From positions 1-20,442 of the forward strand of contig CAZIKQ010000032.1 in assembly GCA_964540025.1 (NCBI GenBank): a stretch of 20,442 bases of DNA, read 5' to 3'. A program made the position numbers and the translations under genes. The DNA comes from RGIG250 sp964540025. Its GTDB lineage: Bacteria > Bacillota > Negativicutes > Selenomonadales > Selenomonadaceae. Numbering within the stretch: position 1 is the first letter of the stretch; every line of letters begins with the position of its first letter. The notes under the pieces were generated by a model that searched no databases, was not told the origin of the DNA, and saw nothing but the letters and a program-made list of their open reading frames with translations. Below, one piece after another: positions 1 to 8,055 of the stretch.

Positions 1-26
1 CCGAGCGCGTAGTGGACTTTCACCAC

Positions 27-55
27 CTAGTTGTTGCCCATGCCGGGCACACTAG
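27..55. other. Imperfect hairpin at the left window edge
   Basis: CTAG at 27-30 and CTAG at 52-55 enclose a TGCCC/GGGCA stem (35-39 with 45-49). GTGG and CCAC just upstream could form another small stem. No gene is visible in the first 64 bases. The two stems may be the end of an insertion sequence or of an RNA lying outside the window; the sequence does not decide. Confidence 0.25.
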
Positions 56-64
56 CAACAAAAA

Positions 65-100
65 GCGCCGCCTGATCAATCAGTCAGGCGGCGCCTTTTT
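65..100. terminator. Bidirectional intrinsic terminator after yifB
   Basis: An 11-bp perfect GC-rich stem (65-75 pairs with 84-94) with an 8-nt loop has an A-run on its left and a T-run on its right. It can therefore terminate in both directions. On the minus strand it follows the yifB stop codon by about 13 bases and ends the aminopeptidase-helicase-yifB transcript. Confidence 0.85.
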
Positions 101-107
101 TCATCCA

Positions 108-1643
108 TCAATAATCTCCGTCAAGGCCAATGTCGTTTCTCAGTTGGATGGCTTCGGCAATATGCCGCTCGGTTATATTGTTCTCCCCGGCCAGGTCGGC
201 TATCGTCCGACCGACTTTGATAATCCTGTCGTAGGAACGGGCGGAAAGGTGTTTGGCCGTAAAGAAATTTCCCAAAAGGTTCTGGGCGGCGGGAGTAAGC
301 TGGCAGGTTTTCTTGAGCAGCGCGTGGTTCATCTGGCCATTGCAGAATATATTGCTTCCCAAGGCGGAAAAACGATCCAGCTGCCGCTTTCTGGCCGCTG
401 TCACCCGCTTTCTGATAACGGCGGAGGACTCTCCCTGCGCCTCGGCGGTAAGCTCTTTGTAGTCGACTCTGGGCACCCGGATATGAATGTCGATGCGATC
501 TAAGAGGGGCCCGGAAATCCTCCGGGTGTACCGCTTTATCTCATTGGGCAGACAATTGCAGCTGTGACTGCTGTCTCCCTGCCAGCCGCAGGGGCAGGGA
601 TTCATGGCCGCGATCAGAATAAATTGCGAGGGAAAGGTCAGGGAGGCATGAACCCTCGACACCGTTACCCGGCCGTCCTCAATGGGCTGGCGAAGCACCT
701 CAAGGGTCTGCTTGGAAAATTCCGGCAGCTCGTCCAGAAACAGCACCCCGTGATGGCTCAGGGTGACCTCTCCCGGACGGGGAAAGCTGCCGCCGCCGAT
801 GATGGCCGTAGCCGAGGTGGTGTGATGGGGGCTGCGGAAGGGACGCTGCCTTATGAGTCCCCGTCCCCCTTCCAGGAGTCCGGCGATACTGTAGATTTTT
901 GTGACCTCCAGAGCCTCGGCTCTGGTCATGGCCGGAAGTATGGAAGGGAACCGCCGGGCCAGCATTGTTTTACCGGCGCCGGGGGAGCCCGCCATCAGCA
1001 GATTGTGACCGCCGGCCGCCGCAATTTCCATAGCCCGCTTCGCCTGAAACTGTCCCTGAACGTCGGCAAAATCATCCTCGGCCAGCGCCCCGCCATCATC
1101 ACTATCAGAGGGTGACGCCGGGGCAAGCTTCACCGCTCCCTTCAGGCAGTCTACGATCTCGCTGAGCCTTCGGACAGCGTAGACCTCGATTCCCTCCACC
1201 AGCAGCGCTTCATTGGCATTTTCCGGCGCCAGGAAAATTTTCCGAAATCCTTTTTCCCGGGCTTTAATGGTCATGGGCAAAATGCCGTGGATCCCCCGCA
1301 GTTCCCCCTCCAGGGACAGCTCGGCGGCAAATATCGCCCCCTGGACGCTCTCCTGGCTGATTATTCCGTGGGCAATCAGGAGTCCCAGGGCCATGGGCAG
1401 ATCCAGCCCGGAGCTGTCCTTCTTGATGTCCGCCGGAGCGAGGTTAATGGTATGACGCTGGGGAGCGTAGCGGATCCCGGAATTTTTTATGGCCGTACGG
1501 ACCCTTTCCTTTGATTCCCGCACCGCGGTATCTGGCATTCCCACGATATCCGTACCGGGCAGTCCGGCTGAAACATCCACCTCAACGTCGATGATGAAGC
1601 CATCGATCCCCTGGGTGGTTGCTCCGTATGTTCTCGCAAACAT
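108..1643 (-). CDS. yifB: YifB/ComM family Mg-chelatase-like AAA+ ATPase
   Basis: This 511-aa protein has the full YifB architecture. An N-terminal ChlI-like domain (about 1-170) starts MFARTYGATTQGIDG and carries the family segment LPGTDIVGMPD. The central AAA+ module has Walker A GSPGAGKT at 219-226 and Walker B LFLDE near 302-306. The C-terminal Mg_chelatase_C part includes RRISGPLLDRIDIH. In naturally transformable Gram-negative bacteria the homologue ComM is a hexameric branch-migration helicase that helps integrate incoming DNA; in Bacillota its role is less clear. Length is normal for the family. The ATG is preceded on the minus strand by GGAGGGAG at good spacing. It is the last gene of a run after the DEAD-box helicase (72-bp gap without a terminator) and is closed by the hairpin at 65-100. 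Confidence 0.93.
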   Translation of the reverse strand: MFARTYGATTQGIDGFIIDVEVDVSAGLPGTDIVGMPDTAVRESKERVRTAIKNSGIRYAPQRHTINLAPADIKKDSSGLDLPMALGLLIAHGIISQESVQGAIFAAELSLEGELRGIHGILPMTIKAREKGFRKIFLAPENANEALLVEGIEVYAVRRLSEIVDCLKGAVKLAPASPSDSDDGGALAEDDFADVQGQFQAKRAMEIAAAGGHNLLMAGSPGAGKTMLARRFPSILPAMTRAEALEVTKIYSIAGLLEGGRGLIRQRPFRSPHHTTSATAIIGGGSFPRPGEVTLSHHGVLFLDELPEFSKQTLEVLRQPIEDGRVTVSRVHASLTFPSQFILIAAMNPCPCGWQGDSSHSCNCLPNEIKRYTRRISGPLLDRIDIHIRVPRVDYKELTAEAQGESSAVIRKRVTAARKRQLDRFSALGSNIFCNGQMNHALLKKTCQLTPAAQNLLGNFFTAKHLSARSYDRIIKVGRTIADLAGENNITERHIAEAIQLRNDIGLDGDY

Positions 1644-1715
1644 ATTGTTCTCCCTCCGCCGGGTTTCTCCCGAAAATTACGGTCGTACTGATATGCTATC
1701 GGCGATCGCTCCTGT

Positions 1716-3062
1716 TTACCGCCGCTTATTCCGCTTTTTTATCGGCGCGCCGATTTCGGCGGCTCTTGCCCCGGGCCTCGCCTTTTTGCCCCGGCGGCCG
1801 CGGTTATCCCGGCCGCTGTGGGCGGCGGCTTTTGCTTTGGCCCGGGCAAGGGGCTTCCGTCGCTTTTCCGGCCCGGCCGATTTGTTCCGGCGGGTTTCCG
1901 CCCTGTCCTGCTCCGTGGCCGAGGCTTCTTTCTTTGCCTTTTCAGGGCGTTTTTTCAATGATTCCCGGCGGATGTGAGCCTTTATTCCCGCCTCGATGCG
2001 GCGAAGCTGTTCCTGCTGTCTGTCGCTGACGAAGGTTACGGCCTCACCCTCCCGGCCGGCCCGGCCGGTGCGCCCGATACGGTGGATGTAGTCGGTAACC
2101 GTCCGGGGAATATCGTAGTTCACTACATGGGTTACTCCCTCGATATCGAGGCCCCGGGCCGCAATATCGGTGGTGACGATGATTTGCAGCTTCGCCTCCC
2201 GGAACCGCTTCATTACCAGCGTCCGCTGGGTCTGAGTGAGCTCCCCGTGAAACTCGTCCACCAGATAGCCTCGGGCCGCCAGCTCCATGGTAAGCTTTAT
2301 CACCCGCTCCCGAGTGGAGCAGAACACCATCATCAGGTAGGGGCATTTTTCGTTGATATAGCCGCAAAGCTTATCCAGCTTCGCTTCTTCCGCCGTCCTG
2401 TACACCACCTGACGAATGGTGTCCAATGTCACGTTTTCCGCTTCGATGGTAATCTCCGCCGGTTCATTCATAAAGCGGCGGGTAATGACCCTTAGTCCTT
2501 CAGGGATGGTGGCGGAAAACAGCAGCAGCTGATGGTCTCCCGCCAGCTCCCGCAAAAGCTTTTCCACATCCTCGATAAAGCCCCGTTTCAGCATTTCGTC
2601 CGCTTCATCCAGCACCACCTTGTTGGCGGTGGCAAGATTCAACCTGCCGTGGCGCCAATGATCAAGCAGGCGGCCGGGAGTGCCGATGATCAGCTGGGGC
2701 AGCCGTTCCAGCTTAGCCTTCTGACGCTGAATGTCCTGCCCGCCGTAAAGAGCCAGGGAGCGTATCCCATAGGCTTCCCCCAGCTGGCGAGCCACCCTGG
2801 CGATCTGGATGGTCAACTCCCGGGTGGGGGTAACGACGAGGGTCTGGATGACGTCAACCTCTGACTTCATCCGCTCCATCAAGGGGAGCAGGAAAGCAAT
2901 TGTCTTGCCGGTACCGGTGGGAGCCTTTACGATGGCGTCCCGGCCGCCGCGCACCACCGGCAGAGCCGCTTCCTGTACCGGGGTGGCCTCCACTATTCCC
3001 GATTTTTTCAGGGCCGCCAGCCCCGCTTCATTTACCCCAAGCTCAGAAAATTTCTTGCTCAC
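1716..3062 (-). CDS. DEAD-box ATP-dependent RNA helicase with basic C-terminal tail
   Basis: All core motifs are present, numbered from the GTG start: Q motif ATPVQ (about 26-30), motif I APTGTGKT (47-54), PTREL (79-83), TPGR (128-131), DEAD (152-155), SAT (183-185) and HRIGRTGR (327-334). After the helicase core, residues from about 365 to 448 form a Lys/Arg/Ala-rich, probably disordered tail that would bind RNA, as in CshA/DeaD-type helicases. The family unwinds RNA duplexes in ribosome assembly and mRNA decay. I place the start at GTG 3062, not at an upstream ATG at 3113: GGAGGTG lies 8 bases upstream, and the GTG overlaps the TGA of the aminopeptidase gene as GTGA, which implies translational coupling. 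The ATG would force a 55-bp overlap. A role with RNase J (same window, separate transcript) is only a guess. Confidence 0.93.
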   Translation of the reverse strand: MSKKFSELGVNEAGLAALKKSGIVEATPVQEAALPVVRGGRDAIVKAPTGTGKTIAFLLPLMERMKSEVDVIQTLVVTPTRELTIQIARVARQLGEAYGIRSLALYGGQDIQRQKAKLERLPQLIIGTPGRLLDHWRHGRLNLATANKVVLDEADEMLKRGFIEDVEKLLRELAGDHQLLLFSATIPEGLRVITRRFMNEPAEITIEAENVTLDTIRQVVYRTAEEAKLDKLCGYINEKCPYLMMVFCSTRERVIKLTMELAARGYLVDEFHGELTQTQRTLVMKRFREAKLQIIVTTDIAARGLDIEGVTHVVNYDIPRTVTDYIHRIGRTGRAGREGEAVTFVSDRQQEQLRRIEAGIKAHIRRESLKKRPEKAKKEASATEQDRAETRRNKSAGPEKRRKPLARAKAKAAAHSGRDNRGRRGKKARPGARAAEIGAPIKKRNKRR

Positions 3063-3931
3063 CAGGCCAGCACCTCCGCTCCCGACTCCGTAATAAGTAT
3101 CGTCTTTTCCCACTGGGCAGCCAGAGAGCCGTCCTTGGTGGTAACCGTCCAGCCGTCCTGCCTGTCCTCGTCAACCTCCGGCCGGCCGGCGGAAATCATC
3201 GGCTCCACGGTAAATACCATCCCCGGTACCATGAGCATCCCGGTATTGGGCTCACCGATGTGAGCCACGTAGGGCTCCATGTGGAAATGCTTGCCTACCC
3301 CATGGCCGCCCAAGGCCGTAACAACGCTGAACCCGTTAGCCATAGCGTGATTTCCGCAGGCGGCATTCACATCCCCGAGAAAATGCCAGGGCTTGGCGGC
3401 GGCAATCCCCAGCTCCATACATTCCCTCGTCACCCGTACCAGCTTCTCCGCTTCGGGGCTCACCCGGCCGATCATAAACATCCGGGAAGCGTCGGCATAG
3501 TATCCGTCCAGGATAGTGGTGATGTCAATATTAAGGATGTCCCCTTCTTTGAGAACGGTGTTCTTTGAAGGGATTCCGTGACAGACTACATCGTTCAGGG
3601 AAATGCAGACGCTCTTGGGATAGCCCTGATAGTTGAGGCAGGCGGGAATGCCGCCCCGGGAAGTGATGTAATCGTAGCAGGCCTGATCCAGGGTCTCCGT
3701 GTCCACCCCGGCTTTTACCATTTCGCCTACCATATCAAGACAACCGTTGTTGATAACGGCGCTGGCCCGGATACCCTCTATGTCCTTTTCGTTGTTGATG
3801 ATGTGGCGGGGGGGCTTTGTCTGGCCCAGCAGCCAGCTGTACTTCATCCCTTTGATTTTTTCATCAAATTTCAAATGGCAGTTCTTGTATTTCTTCCTGC
3901 TGCCGCACCAGCAGTTATCGTTTCTATCCAC
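3059..3931 (-). CDS. map: Type I methionine aminopeptidase with N-terminal SEC-C zinc motif
   Basis: This enzyme removes the initiator methionine from nascent proteins. By comparison with E. coli MetAP the five metal ligands are D136, D147, H217 (in GKHFHMEP), E243 (TVEPM) and E275, and H119 matches the catalytic histidine (CHGIPS). Residues 7-19 form a SEC-C motif (CWCGSRKKYKNCH), a small zinc-binding segment that is fused to MetAP in many Gram-positive bacteria and is thought to aid ribosome contact. Start choice: GTG at 3931 has AAGGAG seven bases upstream, giving 290 aa. An in-frame ATG at 3967 has no ribosome binding site. It is the first gene of the minus-strand run leading into the DEAD-box helicase and yifB. 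Confidence 0.94.
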   Translation of the reverse strand: MDRNDNCWCGSRKKYKNCHLKFDEKIKGMKYSWLLGQTKPPRHIINNEKDIEGIRASAVINNGCLDMVGEMVKAGVDTETLDQACYDYITSRGGIPACLNYQGYPKSVCISLNDVVCHGIPSKNTVLKEGDILNIDITTILDGYYADASRMFMIGRVSPEAEKLVRVTRECMELGIAAAKPWHFLGDVNAACGNHAMANGFSVVTALGGHGVGKHFHMEPYVAHIGEPNTGMLMVPGMVFTVEPMISAGRPEVDEDRQDGWTVTTKDGSLAAQWEKTILITESGAEVLAW

Positions 3932-4033
3932 CGCGAAGCTCCTTCCAGAATACGACCTCAGTATCATTTTGAAAAAATTTATCGTTTAATATTATCACAA
4001 ATCAGTGGTTCTGCATAGGGTAAACCAACGTTC

Positions 4034-4062
4034 TTGACACTTTTCACCGGCTGCATTATAAT
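4034..4062 (+). promoter_or_regulatory. Consensus sigma-A promoter for the polysaccharide deacetylase gene
   Basis: TTGACA (4034-4039), a 17-bp spacer and TATAAT (4057-4062) match the sigma-70/sigma-A consensus exactly. Transcription would start near 4069, about 58 bases before the GTG start codon. Confidence 0.85.
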
Positions 4063-4126
4063 GCGATGATTCCAAAAATGCCTTTCAGGCATTATTCTTC
4101 GTAGGAATGATAATCAAAACAAGGTC

Positions 4127-4984
4127 GTGAATAGCTTGAAAAAAGTCCCGTCTCCTATCCGGGGACTTGCTGTCATCTGCCTGCTGATCACAGGCGGGCT
4201 TTATTACCTGTTCAACGTTCAGGTTACCCCCTCCGATGAGGTACTGGTTCTGAATTACCATCAAATAAATAACCGGGATAACAATTCCCTCACCGTCCGG
4301 CCCGGAGTATTTGCCGATGAGCTTGATTATCTCACGGAACACGGCTACCATGTCATTTCCCTTGACCAATTCATCAGCCATCAGCAGGATGGTACTCCCC
4401 TGCCGGACAAGCCCGTTCTCATAACCTTTGACGACGGATATCGGGACAATTACACCGAGGCGTTTCCCCTGCTGACGGAGCGGAATATGCCCGCCCTCAT
4501 CTTCATTATTACCGACTATATCGGCACCCAGAAAAATTATCTCACCTGGCCCCAGGTTCATGAGATGGAAAAGCAGGGGATCTCCTTCGGCAGCCACACC
4601 CTCAGCCATTCAAAGCTGTCGCAGAACGATCCCGAGGACGCCAGGTTCCAGCTGGAAACAAGTCAGGCGGTATTCCGCTGGCAGTTCGGGAAAAACGCCC
4701 GGGCCCTTGCCTATCCCTGCGGGTACTACGATGATACCGTAAAACAGCTGGTGAAGGAGGCCGGCTATGAGGCCGCCTTCACGGTAGATTACGGCCCGGT
4801 CCGGCCGGGGGACGATTTGCTGAGCCTCCAGCGAGTCCCCGTCTTCGGGGATCTGGAAAACGAGCTGGAGCACTTCCGCCTCCGAATCGAAAAAATTCCC
4901 GCCCTCTCCCTGATGTACGCGGTGAGAACCGGTTTACAAAATATGGGACTGTCGACCCTGGCCAGCCAGGTGCCGATTCCCTGA
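4127..4984 (+). CDS. Membrane-anchored polysaccharide deacetylase (NodB homology, CE4)
   Basis: A single hydrophobic segment at about 13-29 without a lipobox cysteine suggests a signal anchor, putting the catalytic domain outside the membrane. The NodB domain shows motif 1 FDDGYRDN (101-108; D102 base and D103 metal ligand), motif 2 HTLSH (H157 and H161 metal ligands) and motif 3 AYPCGYYDD (about 195-203). Such proteins N-deacetylate peptidoglycan or exopolysaccharide; the layout, with YHQI near the N-terminus, is closest to PgaB/YadE-like deacetylases. The substrate cannot be read from the sequence. The start is GTG with only a weak AAGG just upstream; no better in-frame start exists. It stands alone between a perfect-consensus promoter and a bidirectional terminator, so it is monocistronic. 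Confidence 0.9.
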   Translation: MNSLKKVPSPIRGLAVICLLITGGLYYLFNVQVTPSDEVLVLNYHQINNRDNNSLTVRPGVFADELDYLTEHGYHVISLDQFISHQQDGTPLPDKPVLITFDDGYRDNYTEAFPLLTERNMPALIFIITDYIGTQKNYLTWPQVHEMEKQGISFGSHTLSHSKLSQNDPEDARFQLETSQAVFRWQFGKNARALAYPCGYYDDTVKQLVKEAGYEAAFTVDYGPVRPGDDLLSLQRVPVFGDLENELEHFRLRIEKIPALSLMYAVRTGLQNMGLSTLASQVPIP

Positions 4985-5061
4985 CCTCATAACGTTCCCT
5001 GACCGCCGAAGACGATCGGTAAAAATTGCCAATTGATTTCTTTAAGAACTGCATTATAAAA

Positions 5062-5101
5062 ACGCCGTGAAAATGAACGATCATTTTCACGGCGTCTTTT
5101 T
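5062..5101. terminator. Bidirectional terminator between convergent genes
   Basis: A 15-bp perfect stem (5062-5076 with 5081-5095) and ACGA loop are flanked by an A-run on the left and CTTTTTA on the right. It serves the deacetylase gene on the plus strand and the long ecf-truA-amino-acid transporter run on the minus strand. Confidence 0.9.
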
Positions 5102-5107
5102 ATTTCG

Positions 5108-5866
5108 TCATTTACTTCGCTTTGACCGGTGGTACTCAAAGAGGTTCAGGAACTGCTTCGCCTTGTCGGTCCGGGGAGCGGTAAAGAACACCTCCGGCTC
5201 CTCGTCCTCCATGATCTGCCCCTCGTCGATGAGCAATATCCGGTCGGCCACCGCCCGGGCAAACTGCATTTCGTGGGTGACGATGAGCATGGTCATCCCC
5301 TCGTCCGCCAGGTCCAGCATAACGTTCTGCACTTCCCGGACCATTTCCGGGTCAAGGGCGGCGGTCACCTCGTCGAAGAGCATGACCTCCGGGTGCATGG
5401 CCAAAGCCCGCACGATGGCCACCCGCTGCTTCTGGCCCCCGGACAGTTCCGCCGGATAGCTGTCCGCCCTGTCCTTCAGTCCCACCCGCTCCAAAAGAGC
5501 CAGGGCTTCCTGAGCGGCCTCAGCTTTATCCCGCCCCTGCACCTTCGTCGGCGCAAGGAGAATATTTTCCAGCACGGTAAGGTGAGGGAACAGGTCGTAG
5601 CTTTGAAAGACCATGCCGATTTTCTGCCGGATGTCCGTGAGATTTTTGCTGTCATGGGTGATGGACTCATTCCCCAGCCGGACCACGCCCCCCTGAATCG
5701 GCTCCAGGGCGTTGAGGCAGCGGAGAAAGGTGCTCTTGCCGCAGCCGGAGCTGCCCACGATCACTACTACCTCCCCCTTGTTTACGGTGAGATTTATGTC
5801 GTTGAGAATTACTTTATCGCCGTATTGTTTAAGGAGATGTTCCACAAAGAGCAACGGTTCCGCCAT
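5108..5866 (-). CDS. Polar amino-acid ABC transporter, ATP-binding protein (GlnQ/HisP type)
   Basis: This 252-aa ATPase powers import through the two permeases encoded just upstream. It has Walker A GSSGCGKST (38-46), the Q-loop FQ (87-88), signature LSGGQ (141-145), Walker B VMLFDE (161-166) and the switch histidine H198. The D-loop region reads EVTAALDP instead of the commoner EPTSALDP, a variant seen in this branch of amino-acid ATPases. Start: the reading frame stays open far upstream, but that part is antisense-like translation over the permease gene. ATG 5866, preceded by GGAAGGTG and lying two bases after the permease stop, gives the standard length. Substrate is probably a polar amino acid such as glutamine, histidine or cystine; which one cannot be told. 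Confidence 0.93.
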   Translation of the reverse strand: MAEPLLFVEHLLKQYGDKVILNDINLTVNKGEVVVIVGSSGCGKSTFLRCLNALEPIQGGVVRLGNESITHDSKNLTDIRQKIGMVFQSYDLFPHLTVLENILLAPTKVQGRDKAEAAQEALALLERVGLKDRADSYPAELSGGQKQRVAIVRALAMHPEVMLFDEVTAALDPEMVREVQNVMLDLADEGMTMLIVTHEMQFARAVADRILLIDEGQIMEDEEPEVFFTAPRTDKAKQFLNLFEYHRSKRSK

Positions 5867-5868
5867 CG

Positions 5869-6561
5869 TTACACCTTCCATTTCTTTTCCAGGTATTTTG
5901 CCAGCAGGCTGATTGGCCAGCAGGCCAGAAAATACAGAGCGAATATCACCAGATAAAGGCCAAAGGCCGCGTTGGGGCTGGTGGCCCGGTTGGCCTCGAT
6001 TATCTGCTGGGCCACCTTCAGCACCTCCACCACGCCGATCATCAGCACCAGGCTGGTGGTCTTCACCATCCGGGTGATCAGGTTTATGGATATGGGCAGC
6101 AGCCGCCGAAGGGTCTGGGGCAGGATCACGTGGATAAACGTCTGAGTTTTTGTAAGGCCCAGGGCCGCCGCGCTCTCGTACTGGTGCTTCGGTATGGAGG
6201 CCAGGGCTCCTCGCACCAAATCCGCCATCTCCGCCGTTCCCCACAGGGAAAAGACGATGATGGAGGCCAGCTCGCCGCTGACGTTCAGCTTCATTATCTT
6301 CGTGGACCCGAAGAAAACGATGAACAGCAGCACCAGCTGGGGCATTATCCTGATAAATTCCAGATAGACCCGCAGCAGGAACCGCACCAGCTTATTTTCC
6401 CAGGTCATCAGCACTCCCAGCAGGATGCCCGAGGGAATGCTGACCGCCACCGCCAGCAGGCTTATCTTCAGGGCCACCCCCAATCCCCCCATCAGGCGGG
6501 CAAAGTTTTTCCCTTTGAACAACACGTCGAGACCAAGGGCGGCCAAATCAAAATCAGCCAT
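5869..6561 (-). CDS. Polar amino-acid ABC transporter permease (HisM family)
   Basis: This 230-aa membrane protein of the His/Glu/Gln/Arg/opine permease family has a first long hydrophobic helix at about 28-52. Further helices run through to LVIFALYFLACWPISLL near the C-terminus. The cytoplasmic coupling (EAA-type) loop is visible as YESAAALGLTKTQTF, followed by VILPQ. Its start (ATG with AAAGGAGG seven bases upstream) overlaps the end of the preceding permease gene by 8 bases, and the ATPase starts two bases after its stop. The two permeases therefore form a heterodimeric channel co-translated with their ATPase. Confidence 0.92.
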   Translation of the reverse strand: MADFDLAALGLDVLFKGKNFARLMGGLGVALKISLLAVAVSIPSGILLGVLMTWENKLVRFLLRVYLEFIRIMPQLVLLFIVFFGSTKIMKLNVSGELASIIVFSLWGTAEMADLVRGALASIPKHQYESAAALGLTKTQTFIHVILPQTLRRLLPISINLITRMVKTTSLVLMIGVVEVLKVAQQIIEANRATSPNAAFGLYLVIFALYFLACWPISLLAKYLEKKWKV

Positions 6562-7204
6562 GGCGCAGCCTCCTTTCCAGGAAGCTGCCCAAAAGGGAGA
6601 TCGGCAGGAGGATTATCAGGTAAAAGACCACCAGCAGGAACAGGGACTCCTTCGTCTTGTAAAACACGCCGATGAGATCCTTGGCGGTGAACATCAGGTC
6701 CATCAGGCTGATGGCGGAGAACACGCTGGTTTCCTTCATGAGGAAGATGACGTTGGCCACCACCCCCGGGAAGCTGATGGAGAAAGCCTGGGGCAGCAGG
6801 ACGTAGCGCATGATCTGGAACCGGTTCAGACCCAGGGCTTTGGCGCTTTCCTCCTGAATTGGTTCCACCGCCTCGATGCCGCTGCGGAAGGTCTCGCACA
6901 TATAGCTGCCCCCCAGGAACGCCAGCCCCAGGATGCCGCAGGTGAAAGCGTCGGTCCTGATACCGGTGACCTTGGGGATGCCGTAGTAAATAAAGAACAG
7001 CTGCACCAGGAGCGGCGTGTTGCGGCTGATCTCCACATACGCGCTTACCAGACGGCGCAGCACCGGCACCTGGTAATAGAGTATCCCCGCGCAGATAATG
7101 CCGATAATCACCGACAGGACGATTCCGGCTGTGCCGGTTTTCACCGTAAGCCAGGCCGCCTGCTCATACATCGGCAGATACTTTGCAATAAATGCCCAAT
7201 TCAC
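6554..7204 (-). CDS. Polar amino-acid ABC transporter permease (HisQ/GlnP family)
   Basis: This is the second membrane subunit of the amino-acid importer, 216 aa. It contains the family signature region SRNTPLLVQLFFIYYGIP (about 60-77) and the coupling loop EESAKALGLNRFQIM followed by VLLPQAF. Start: GTG at 7204 with GGGAG about 8 bases upstream. It lies 41 bases after truA on the same strand with no terminator between, so it is probably transcribed with the ecf-truA genes. No solute-binding protein gene is found beside it, which is unusual for this kind of importer; the binding protein must be encoded elsewhere. Confidence 0.92.
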   Translation of the reverse strand: MNWAFIAKYLPMYEQAAWLTVKTGTAGIVLSVIIGIICAGILYYQVPVLRRLVSAYVEISRNTPLLVQLFFIYYGIPKVTGIRTDAFTCGILGLAFLGGSYMCETFRSGIEAVEPIQEESAKALGLNRFQIMRYVLLPQAFSISFPGVVANVIFLMKETSVFSAISLMDLMFTAKDLIGVFYKTKESLFLLVVFYLIILLPISLLGSFLERRLRHG

Positions 7205-7245
7205 CCGAATTTCTCCCTTTTATCATCTAAAGTTAGCGAGCCCGA

Positions 7246-8055
7246 TTAGCGGTCGGCTTTTATCTCCGGATAGCCGGGATAGAATACGCTTTCCAGGCAG
7301 AGGCCGTTAGCCGGAGCCATGGTCGGCAGCAAGCTTCGGTTTTTCCCCTCGATTGCCGCGGCAAATTCCTCTGCCGTCATTTTTCCCGTTCCCACCTTTG
7401 CCAGAGCTCCCACAATATTTCTCACCATGTGGTAGAGAAAGCCGCTGGCAGATATAAAAAACCTTATATCCCTGCCCTGACGGGTCAGACGGGCTTCGTA
7501 TATGTTCTTCACCAGATTACCCTGCTCATTGGAGCCCGCTGACCGAAAGGCGGAAAAGTCCTGCTCCCCCAGGAGCAAATCCGCCGCCTGCTGCATAGGG
7601 GCCACGTCGAGCCTTTCCTTCACCTGCCAGCTGTAGCGGGCCAGAAAGGGATCGAAAAAATCGTCCGTCTCCCTGAGCCAATAGGAGTAAGTCTTGTCAT
7701 GGGGACTATGGAGGGCCGAAAAATATTCATCCGCCTCCCCCGCCCCGATCACCGCGATACTGCCGGGCAGGAAATTATTTACCACCGCCGGCAGCCTGTC
7801 CACAGGAATCGCGCTGCTGGTAAAGAAGTTTACGATCTGACCCCGGGCATGGACGCCTGCGTCGGTACGGCCGGAGGCGGTAAGCTCGATCAGCTCGCCG
7901 CAGACTCTCTCCAGAGCCTCCTCCAGAACGTTCTGAACCGCCGTTACCGGCGGTACCTGCCGTTGAAAGCCGTGATAATCGGTTCCGTCGTAGGCCAGCC
8001 GAAGCCAGATGTTGCGGCTCCGGGCCTTCATCAGGCTCTTATGCTCCCGCTTCAT
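7246..8055 (-). CDS. truA: tRNA pseudouridine(38-40) synthase TruA
   Basis: TruA isomerises uridines 38, 39 and 40 in the anticodon arm of many tRNAs. The catalytic aspartate is D65 in SGRTDAGVHARGQ, and the N-terminal strand reads LRLAYDGTDYHGFQRQ, both typical. The 269-aa length is slightly long because of a basic N-terminal extension; an internal ATG at residue 9 (position 8031) is an alternative start. The upstream ATG overlaps the ecfT stop as ATGA, so translation is likely coupled. The ecfA1-ecfA2-ecfT-truA order is a classic Bacillota arrangement, though the ribosomal protein genes rplM-rpsI that often follow are replaced here by an amino-acid importer. Confidence 0.95.
   Translation of the reverse strand: MKREHKSLMKARSRNIWLRLAYDGTDYHGFQRQVPPVTAVQNVLEEALERVCGELIELTASGRTDAGVHARGQIVNFFTSSAIPVDRLPAVVNNFLPGSIAVIGAGEADEYFSALHSPHDKTYSYWLRETDDFFDPFLARYSWQVKERLDVAPMQQAADLLLGEQDFSAFRSAGSNEQGNLVKNIYEARLTRQGRDIRFFISASGFLYHMVRNIVGALAKVGTGKMTAEEFAAAIEGKNRSLLPTMAPANGLCLESVFYPGYPEIKADR

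Noticed and set aside
12..503. Plus-strand open frame over the 3' end of yifB
   Set aside because: It lies antisense to a clearly conserved gene, has no ribosome binding site and no recognisable domain.
3063..3113. ATG start for the DEAD-box helicase at 3113
   Set aside because: It would overlap the aminopeptidase by 55 bases; the GTG at 3062 has a good ribosome binding site and stop-start overlap.
5867..6244. Upstream extension of the amino-acid ATPase frame
   Set aside because: This part is an out-of-frame reading of the permease gene; the ATPase starts at 5866 with its own ribosome binding site.
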